This document shows, one piece after another, positions 54,315 to 64,000 of a stretch of 64,000 bases of DNA. The notes under the pieces are model-generated. The model did not search any database. It was not told the origin of the DNA and saw nothing but the letters and a program-made list of their open reading frames with translations. This DNA is from Stenotrophomonas rhizophila (GTDB lineage: Bacteria > Pseudomonadota > Gammaproteobacteria > Xanthomonadales > Xanthomonadaceae). The stretch is taken from NCBI RefSeq assembly GCF_000661955.1, contig NZ_CP007597.1, forward strand, positions 3,564,051-3,628,050, given 5' to 3'. Within the stretch, counting starts at the first letter, position 1. Every line of letters starts with the position of its first letter. The position numbers and the translations under genes were made by a program.

Positions 54315-54626
54315 TCAGGTCAGCTTGATCTGAACGTCGACGCCGGCAGCCAGTTCGAGCTTCATCAGCGCGTCCACGGTCTTGTCGTTCGGGTCAACGA
54401 TATCGAGCACGCGCTTATGCGTGCGGGTCTCGTACTGGTCACGCGCGTCTTTGTCGACGTGCGGGGAAACGAGAATGGTGTAACGCTCGATCTTGGTCGG
54501 CAGGGGGATCGGGCCACGCACTTGCGCGCCGGTCCGCTTTGCCGTTTCTACGATCTCGCTGGCCGAACGGTCGATCAAACGATGATCGAACGCCTTCAGC
54601 CGAATCCGGATCTTTTGGTCCGCCAT
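54315..54626 (-). CDS. rpsJ: 30S ribosomal protein S10
   Basis: uS10, 103 residues; also NusE, a partner of NusB and NusG in antitermination. Begins [19 protein letters not shown], and has [20 protein letters not shown]. First gene of the S10 operon, with its own promoter and a leader of about 157 bases. AAGGA precedes the ATG. Confidence 0.98.
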   Translation of the reverse strand: MADQKIRIRLKAFDHRLIDRSASEIVETAKRTGAQVRGPIPLPTKIERYTILVSPHVDKDARDQYETRTHKRVLDIVDPNDKTVDALMKLELAAGVDVQIKLT

Positions 54627-54790
54627 GACGGTGGGTTCCTTCGTTAAAAGAGCGACGGACAAGGCCTCTGGGTTGCCTTGTCCCATGAATATCCTGAATG
54701 CAGACGCCGCACATTCCCGTGCGGCGACAAGATCTTTCCGTAGACCTCAAAAATCGAGGCAGACCGGTCTCCCGATCTGCCCAGACAAAA
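54627..54790 (-). promoter_or_regulatory. Structured leader of the S10 operon
   Basis: From the promoter at 54791 to rpsJ there are about 157 transcribed bases without a gene. On the mRNA strand four hairpins are seen in order: GGCAGA/TCTGCC, CCTCGA/TTTGAGG, GCCGCAC/GTGCGGC and GGACAAGGC/GCCTTGTCC, the last just before the rpsJ ribosome site. In E. coli the S10 leader is the target of L4; this leader may do the same but is not similar in sequence. Confidence 0.5.
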
Positions 54791-54820
54791 AGTATAGCGC
54801 GCATACAACGCGGCGGTCAA
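54791..54820 (-). promoter_or_regulatory. Promoter of the S10 operon
   Basis: On the minus strand TTGACC (54815-54820) and TATACT (54791-54796) are spaced by 18 bases, a good sigma-70 promoter. The -35 region overlaps one arm of a perfect 9-base inverted repeat (GTCAACAGG and CCTGTTGAC around GGA, 54816-54836). Confidence 0.8.
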
Positions 54821-54911
54821 CAGGGGACCTGTTGACACTGCCTGAATGGCGCGACCCTTCCTGGTCCGGGGAACACGAGGTGCGTCCTGCGCCTCTTTTC
54901 CCATTTAGTTC

Positions 54912-54945
54912 CGCCCCGATGCCCTACCCAGGCAACATCGGGGCG
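54912..54945 (-). terminator. Terminator-like hairpin after tuf
   Basis: Perfect stem CGCCCCGATG/CATCGGGGCG 14 bases after the tuf stop. T tract is absent (GAACTAAATGGG follows on the mRNA), so termination may be partial and the S10 promoter may be boosted by read-through from the str operon. Confidence 0.6.
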
Positions 54946-54959
54946 AAGATTCTAGCAGA

Positions 54960-56150
54960 TTACGCCAGGATCTTGGAGACCACGCCGGCGCCGACGGTAC
55001 GGCCGCCTTCGCGAATCGCGAAGCGCAGACCTTCGTCCATGGCGACCGGGTTGATCAGGGTGACAACCATCTTCACGTTGTCGCCCGGCATCACCATTTC
55101 CACACCTTCCGGCAGTTCGCAAGCGCCGGTGATGTCGGTGGTACGGAAGTAGAACTGCGGACGGTAGCCCTTGAAGAACGGGGTGTGACGGCCGCCCTCA
55201 TCCTTCGACAGCACGTACACTTCGGCGTCGAACTGGGTGTGCGGCTTGATCGAACCCGGCTTGGCCAGGACCTGGCCACGCTCGACGTCGTCACGCTTGG
55301 TGCCGCGCAGCAGCAGACCGGCGTTGTCGCCTGCCTGACCCTGGTCGAGCAGCTTGCGGAACATTTCCACGCCGGTGACGGTGGTCTTCTGGACCGGACG
55401 GATACCGACGATTTCGATTTCTTCGCCGACCTTGATCACGCCGCGCTCGATACGACCGGTCACCACGGTGCCGCGGCCCGAGATCGAGAACACGTCTTCC
55501 ACCGGCATCAGGAACGGCTTGTCGATGTCACGCTCCGGGGTCGGGATCCAGCTGTCGAGAGCTTCGACCAGCTTGATCACGGCCGGCACGCCGATATCGC
55601 TCTGGTCGCCTTCCAGCGCCAGACGGGCCGAACCCGCAATGATCGGGGTGTCGTCGCCCGGGAAGTCGTACTTGCTCAGCAGCTCGCGGACTTCCATTTC
55701 GACCAGTTCCAGCAGCTCGGCGTCGTCCACCATGTCGGCCTTGTTCAGGAACACGACGATGTACGGCACGCCGACCTGGCGCGACAGCAGGATGTGCTCG
55801 CGGGTCTGCGGCATCGGGCCGTCAGCAGCGGAGCAGACCAGGATCGCGCCGTCCATCTGGGCGGCACCGGTGATCATGTTCTTGACGTAGTCAGCATGGC
55901 CCGGGCAATCCACGTGGGCGTAATGACGCTCGGTGGATTCGTACTCGACGTGTGCGGTCGAGATCGTGATGCCACGTGCCTTTTCTTCCGGCGCGGCGTC
56001 GATCGAGGAGTAATCCTTGAACTCGCCACCGAAGCGCTCGGCACCGATCTTGGTCAGTGCGGCGGTCAGCGTGGTCTTGCCGTGATCGACGTGACCGATG
56101 GTGCCGACGTTGACGTGCGGCTTGGTGCGCTCGAACTTACCCTTTGCCAT
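54960..56150 (-). CDS. tuf: Elongation factor Tu
   Basis: GTPase of 396 residues that brings aminoacyl-tRNA to the ribosome. G1 [10 protein letters not shown]3 [13 protein letters not shown]4 NKADMVDD and the C-terminal barrel domains are all present. It ends the str operon (rpsL-rpsG-fusA-tuf), 52 bases after fusA. A second tuf copy is likely elsewhere but is not in this window. Confidence 0.98.
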   Translation of the reverse strand: MAKGKFERTKPHVNVGTIGHVDHGKTTLTAALTKIGAERFGGEFKDYSSIDAAPEEKARGITISTAHVEYESTERHYAHVDCPGHADYVKNMITGAAQMDGAILVCSAADGPMPQTREHILLSRQVGVPYIVVFLNKADMVDDAELLELVEMEVRELLSKYDFPGDDTPIIAGSARLALEGDQSDIGVPAVIKLVEALDSWIPTPERDIDKPFLMPVEDVFSISGRGTVVTGRIERGVIKVGEEIEIVGIRPVQKTTVTGVEMFRKLLDQGQAGDNAGLLLRGTKRDDVERGQVLAKPGSIKPHTQFDAEVYVLSKDEGGRHTPFFKGYRPQFYFRTTDITGACELPEGVEMVMPGDNVKMVVTLINPVAMDEGLRFAIREGGRTVGAGVVSKILA

Positions 56151-56202
56151 TGTTGTAGCCCTTGAATGTCAGAAAGAAAGAGGTTGAGACCTGAGCTTAC
56201 GC

Positions 56203-58344
56203 TCAGGCCTTCTTGATCACGGATTCGGCGATGTTGTTCGGCGCCGGCTCGTAGTGGTCGAATTCCATCGTGAACGTTGCGCGACCCTGGGTCTGCGAAC
56301 GCAGCGAGGTGGCGTAACCGAACATTTCGCCCAGCGGGATCATCGCGTTGATGATGCTCGCCGAACCGTCACCGGTGGTGCTCGAACCCTGCAGCACGCC
56401 ACGACGACGGCTGACGTCGCCCATCACGTCACCCTGGTAATCCTCCGGGGTCACGATCTCGACCTTCATGATCGGCTCCAGCAGGACCGGCTTGGCCTTC
56501 TGGAAGCCCTGCTTGAAGGCCATCGAGGACGCGAGCTTGAACGCCATTTCCGAGGAGTCGACGTCATGGTACGAGCCGAACACCAGCTTCACCTTGACGT
56601 CCACGACCGGGAAGCCCGCCAGCGGACCGCTGGTGATGGTTTCGCGCAGGCCCTTTTCGATCGACGGAATGAATTCCTTCGGAATCACGCCACCGGTGAT
56701 GTCGTTGATGAACAGGAAGTCATCCTTGATCGCCGGGGCAATCTTCGGATCGGCACGGTCTTCAGCGGTGATCGGCGACAGCTCGATCACGACGTGACCG
56801 TACTGACCCTTACCACCGGACTGCTTGGCGTGCTTGTAGTCCGACTTGACGTCGGCCATCTGGATGGTTTCGCGGTACGCAACCTGCGGCTTGCCGACGT
56901 TGGCTTCAACGTTGAACTCGCGCTTCATGCGATCCACGATGATGTCCAGGTGCAGCTCGCCCATGCCCGAGATGATGGTCTGGCCGGATTCTTCGTCGGT
57001 CTTGACGCGGAACGACGGATCTTCCTGAGCCAGACGGCCCAGCGCCAGACCCATCTTTTCCTGATCGGACTTGGTCTTCGGTTCGACGGCCATCGAGATG
57101 ACCGGCTCCGGGAACACCATGCGCTCCAGGATGATCGGGTGGTCCTGCGAGCACAGGGTGTCACCGGTGGTCGTGTCCTTCAGGCCCACGGCCGCGGCGA
57201 TGTCACCGGCCAGCACTTCCTTGATTTCTTCACGATCGTTGGAGTGCATCTGCAGGATGCGGCCGATGCGCTCCTTCTTGCCCTTAACCGAGTTCAGCAG
57301 CTGGTCGCCAGCGTTCAGCGTGCCCGAATAGACACGGAAGAAGGTCAGCGCGCCCACGAACGGGTCGGTGATGATCTTGAACGCCAGGGCCGAGAACGGG
57401 GCCTTGTCGTCGGACTTGCGGCTCAGCGCAACGGTTTCATCGTCGACGTCGGTACCGGTCACGTCCGGCACGTCGATCGGCGACGGCAGCAGCTGCACCA
57501 CGCCGTCCAGCATGGCCTGCACGCCCTTGTTCTTGAACGCAGAACCGCAGTACATCGGCACGATGTCGGTCGCCAGGGTGCGCACGCGCAGGGCTTCGAC
57601 GATCTCGGCCTCGGTCAGCTCTTCGCCGCCCAGGTACTTTTCCATCAGCTCTTCGCTGGCTTCAGCCGCGGCTTCGATCATGTAGGTGCGGGCCTCGTCG
57701 GCCTCCGCCTGCATGTCGGCCGGGATTTCCAGGTACTCGAACTTCATGCCCTGCGAGGCTTCATCCCAATGGATGGCCTTCATCTTGATCAGGTCGACCA
57801 CGCCCTTGAAGCCGTCTTCAGCGCCGATCGGCAGCTGCATCGGCACGGCGGTGGCGCCGAGCTTGGCCTTCAGCTGGCCAACGACCTTGGTGAAGTTGGC
57901 ACCGGTGCGGTCCATCTTGTTGACGAAGGCAATGCGCGGCACCTTGTACCGGTTGGCCTGGCGCCACACGGTTTCGGACTGCGGCTGCACGCCACCGACG
58001 GCGCACAGCACGAACACCGCACCGTCGAGCACGCGCAGCGAGCGCTCTACTTCGATGGTGAAGTCGACGTGTCCGGGGGTGTCGATGATGTTGAAGCGAT
58101 GCTCCGGCAGGGACTTGTCCATGCCCTTCCAGAACGCAGTGGTCGCAGCGGACTGGATCGTGATGCCACGCTCCTGCTCCTGCTCCATCCAGTCCATGGT
58201 GGCAGCGCCGTCGTGCACTTCACCGATCTTGTGGCTCTTGCCGGTGTAGAACAGGATGCGCTCGGACGTGGTGGTCTTGCCGGCATCGATGTGAGCCATG
58301 ATGCCGAAGTTACGGTAACGCTCGATGGGAGTGGTGCGGGCCAC
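56203..58344 (-). CDS. fusA: Elongation factor G
   Basis: Translocation GTPase of 713 residues (E. coli 704). Seen: G1 [20 protein letters not shown]3 DTPGHVDF, G4 NKMDRTGAN, and domain IV with [11 protein letters not shown]. Three perfect hairpins lie in the 138-base gap before its start. Confidence 0.98.
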   Translation of the reverse strand: MARTTPIERYRNFGIMAHIDAGKTTTSERILFYTGKSHKIGEVHDGAATMDWMEQEQERGITIQSAATTAFWKGMDKSLPEHRFNIIDTPGHVDFTIEVERSLRVLDGAVFVLCAVGGVQPQSETVWRQANRYKVPRIAFVNKMDRTGANFTKVVGQLKAKLGATAVPMQLPIGAEDGFKGVVDLIKMKAIHWDEASQGMKFEYLEIPADMQAEADEARTYMIEAAAEASEELMEKYLGGEELTEAEIVEALRVRTLATDIVPMYCGSAFKNKGVQAMLDGVVQLLPSPIDVPDVTGTDVDDETVALSRKSDDKAPFSALAFKIITDPFVGALTFFRVYSGTLNAGDQLLNSVKGKKERIGRILQMHSNDREEIKEVLAGDIAAAVGLKDTTTGDTLCSQDHPIILERMVFPEPVISMAVEPKTKSDQEKMGLALGRLAQEDPSFRVKTDEESGQTIISGMGELHLDIIVDRMKREFNVEANVGKPQVAYRETIQMADVKSDYKHAKQSGGKGQYGHVVIELSPITAEDRADPKIAPAIKDDFLFINDITGGVIPKEFIPSIEKGLRETITSGPLAGFPVVDVKVKLVFGSYHDVDSSEMAFKLASSMAFKQGFQKAKPVLLEPIMKVEIVTPEDYQGDVMGDVSRRRGVLQGSSTTGDGSASIINAMIPLGEMFGYATSLRSQTQGRATFTMEFDHYEPAPNNIAESVIKKA

Positions 58345-58382
58345 GGGAGCCTCTCAATTTCTTGGAATTCGGATGGCCGAAC

Positions 58383-58456
58383 GCCGCCTTTCGGCGGCCT
58401 TCGGATTGGCGCGGCACCCCAGGTGCCGCGAAGCGGCACTAATACGTAGTGCCGCT
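58383..58456 (-). promoter_or_regulatory. Three consecutive hairpins between rpsG and fusA
   Basis: Three perfect stems occur within 74 bases: AGCGGCACTA/TAGTGCCGCT (58432-58456), GCGGCACC/GGTGCCGC (58411-58429) and GCCGCC/GGCGGC with a GAAA-type loop on the mRNA (58383-58398). The first two share GCGGCAC, as if duplicated. No T tract follows any of them, so a control, processing or stability role is more likely than termination. Confidence 0.7.
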
Positions 58457-58482
58457 CTGCCTGTTTTGCAAGGCCGTCAAAC

Positions 58483-58950
58483 TCACCAGCGGTAGTGGGC
58501 GAATGCCTTGTTGGCTTCGGCCATGCGGTGGGTTTCTTCGCGCTTCTTGATGGCGCCGCCACGGTTTTCCGAGGCGTCCAGCAGTTCGGCAGCCAGCTTC
58601 TTCGGCATGGTGTTTTCACCACGCTTACGGGCCGAGTCGATCAGCCAACGCATGGCCAGGGCCATCTTGCGCGACGAACGCACTTCGACGGGCACCTGAT
58701 AGGTGGCACCACCGACGCGACGGGACTTGACTTCGACCGACGGAGCCACGTTGTCCAGAGCCTTCTGCACCAGCTCGACGGAGTTCGGGTTCTTTTCGCC
58801 GATCACGTCCATGGCACCGTAGACGATCTTTTCAGCGACCGACTTCTTGCCGCTCAGCATCACCATATTGATGAAACGAGCGATGGTTTCACTTCCGTGC
58901 TTCGGATCCGGCAGGACAGAGCGCTGCGGCGTATTACCTTTACGAGACAT
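58483..58950 (-). CDS. rpsG: 30S ribosomal protein S7
   Basis: uS7, 155 residues, organiser of the small subunit head; in E. coli it represses the str operon by binding the rpsL-rpsG spacer. Begins [20 protein letters not shown] and includes [14 protein letters not shown]. Here the rpsL-rpsG spacer is only 12 bases, so the E. coli-type S7 site is absent there. Confidence 0.98.
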   Translation of the reverse strand: MSRKGNTPQRSVLPDPKHGSETIARFINMVMLSGKKSVAEKIVYGAMDVIGEKNPNSVELVQKALDNVAPSVEVKSRRVGGATYQVPVEVRSSRKMALAMRWLIDSARKRGENTMPKKLAAELLDASENRGGAIKKREETHRMAEANKAFAHYRW

Positions 58951-58962
58951 GTGTACTTTCCC

Positions 58963-59337
58963 TTAGCTCTTCGGACGCTTGGCGCCGTACTTGGAACGGC
59001 CCTGGCGACGCTTGGCAACGCCGGAGGCGTCCAGCGAGCCACGCACGGTGTGGTAACGCACACCTGGCAGATCCTTGACGCGACCGCCACGGATCAGGAC
59101 CACGGAGTGTTCCTGCAGGTTGTGGCCTTCGCCGCCGATGTAGCTAATCACTTCTTCCTGGTTGGTCAGGCGAACCTTGGCAACCTTGCGAAGCGCCGAG
59201 TTCGGCTTCTTCGGAGTGGTGGTGTACACGCGCGTGCAGACGCCACGGCGCTGGGGGCACTTATCGAGGGCCGGGGAGGCACTCTTATAAGTGGTTGCCT
59301 GCCGCGGCTTGCGGACAAGCTGATTGATCGTCGCCAT
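58963..59337 (-). CDS. rpsL: 30S ribosomal protein S12
   Basis: uS12, 124 residues, in the decoding centre. It has the wild-type segments [13 protein letters not shown] and [13 protein letters not shown], so none of the common streptomycin-resistance changes at Lys43 or Lys88 is present. First gene of the str operon, with its own promoter. Confidence 0.98.
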   Translation of the reverse strand: MATINQLVRKPRQATTYKSASPALDKCPQRRGVCTRVYTTTPKKPNSALRKVAKVRLTNQEEVISYIGGEGHNLQEHSVVLIRGGRVKDLPGVRYHTVRGSLDASGVAKRRQGRSKYGAKRPKS

Positions 59338-59429
59338 CAGTATGTTCTTCTGAGAGAGGCCAGTGAAAAAACCGGCCATGAATGCGGATATGTGCGAGCA
59401 GGCAAGAAACCGGCCTGCTGAGACAGACG

Positions 59430-59459
59430 ATTGTAGCAACCTGGCGAAAACGCAGTCAA
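59430..59459 (-). promoter_or_regulatory. Promoter of the str operon (rpsL)
   Basis: On the minus strand TTGACT (59454-59459) and TACAAT (59430-59435) spaced by 18 bases. The leader to rpsL is about 85 bases and contains two GGCCGGTTT-like segments. Confidence 0.8.
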
Positions 59460-59537
59460 ATGCGCACGCGCCAAGCCAGCCCTGATCCCGGGCCGTTACA
59501 GGGGAGCCTTCTCCATGCCCCCCGTTCAGGTTGTCAA

Positions 59538-59559
59538 CCCGGTCCTTTGAGAGACCGGG
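59538..59559 (-). terminator. Weak hairpin between rpoC and rpsL
   Basis: CCCGGTC/GACCGGG stem with an 8-base loop upstream of the str promoter; on the mRNA strand only TT follows. Possible partial terminator for the rpoBC transcript. Confidence 0.35.
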
Positions 59560-59581
59560 CCGGCATCCTACCTCATCGGCA

Positions 59582-59707
59582 GCCATCCGGCCAGTGGCCG
59601 GTGGCGTCCGAGTGGCGGGGTCCGGCGGCCAATGGCCGGGGCCCTACCCTTTCGATGACCCGGCCAACGGCCGGGTCCTACCTTTTGGTCCGGCCAGGGG
59701 CCGGACC
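59582..59707. repeat. Four REP-like palindromes downstream of rpoC
   Basis: Palindromes centred on CCGGCCAxxGGCCGG at 59582-59605, about 59618-59646, 59657-59681 and 59687-59707. Two end in CTAC, so these are GTAG-type; the others have lost that end. They lie directly after the rpoC stop and fill much of the 376-base gap to rpsL. Confidence 0.75.
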
Positions 59708-59713
59708 CGTTCA

Positions 59714-63955
<4,242 letters not shown>

Positions 63956-64000
63956 GGTGTTTCTCCGAAAGGAGGAAATCTTGTCGATGGGCTGTCAGCG

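Overview
The window is high-GC chromosomal DNA from a member of the Xanthomonadaceae, most likely Stenotrophomonas or a close relative. The main pointer is the large number of small palindromic repeats that begin with GTAG, the hallmark of the SMAG/REP repeats described from Stenotrophomonas maltophilia. Gene content agrees: a class II DAHP synthase, an S46 dipeptidyl peptidase, a TonB-dependent receptor, an OmpA protein with thrombospondin-3 type repeats, and the folC-dedD-cvpA-purF cluster. No rRNA, tRNA, CRISPR array, insertion sequence, prophage or replication origin was seen.

Layout. 1-900 is the tail of a Tle1-like (DUF2235) type VI lipase effector. 1047-7380 is a minus-strand housekeeping cluster (DUF455 protein, purF, cvpA, dedD, folC, histidine phosphatase). 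7658-13507 holds an S46 peptidase, tdh, a TorF-type porin and kbl; tdh and kbl form the two-step threonine-to-glycine pathway. 13813-17306 holds two related small exported proteins on either side of an RluB/RsuA-type pseudouridine synthase, then an OmpA protein. 17675-25592 is a mixed block (MDR reductase, YczE-like membrane protein, 2,4-dienoyl-CoA reductase, SleB-type hydrolase, GST, SUFU-domain protein, two hypotheticals). 25680-39607 holds prpE, mdh, a cyclophilin, typA, a DUF2127 protein, an amidase, an MscS channel, class II DAHP synthase, a TonB-dependent receptor and dsbB. 40291-63955 is the long minus-strand rpoC - str - S10 - spc - alpha array of RNA polymerase, ribosomal protein and elongation factor genes; rpoC starts at 63955 and rpoB must lie just beyond the window.

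The genes are mostly ordinary; the unusual content lies between them. (1) Five elements form a family whose 23-27 bp outer arms differ completely in sequence from copy to copy yet stay complementary within each copy. They enclose two small hairpins with a shared ATCCAT loop; four copies are arranged as two inverted pairs. This covariation suggests a structured DNA or RNA element and is my best candidate for something undescribed. (2) The ribosomal operons are broken up by unusually long spacers carrying strong hairpins, including an apparent intrinsic terminator plus GTAG repeat between rpsN and rpsH and three perfect hairpins between rpsG and fusA; rpmJ is missing from its usual place after secY. 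(3) tdh and kbl, though separated by a gene on the other strand, have near-identical -10 regions at the same distance from their start codons. (4) Two tandem arrays (28 bp and about 37 bp units) look prone to length variation.

All functional calls come from reading motifs and recalling families; no database search was run.
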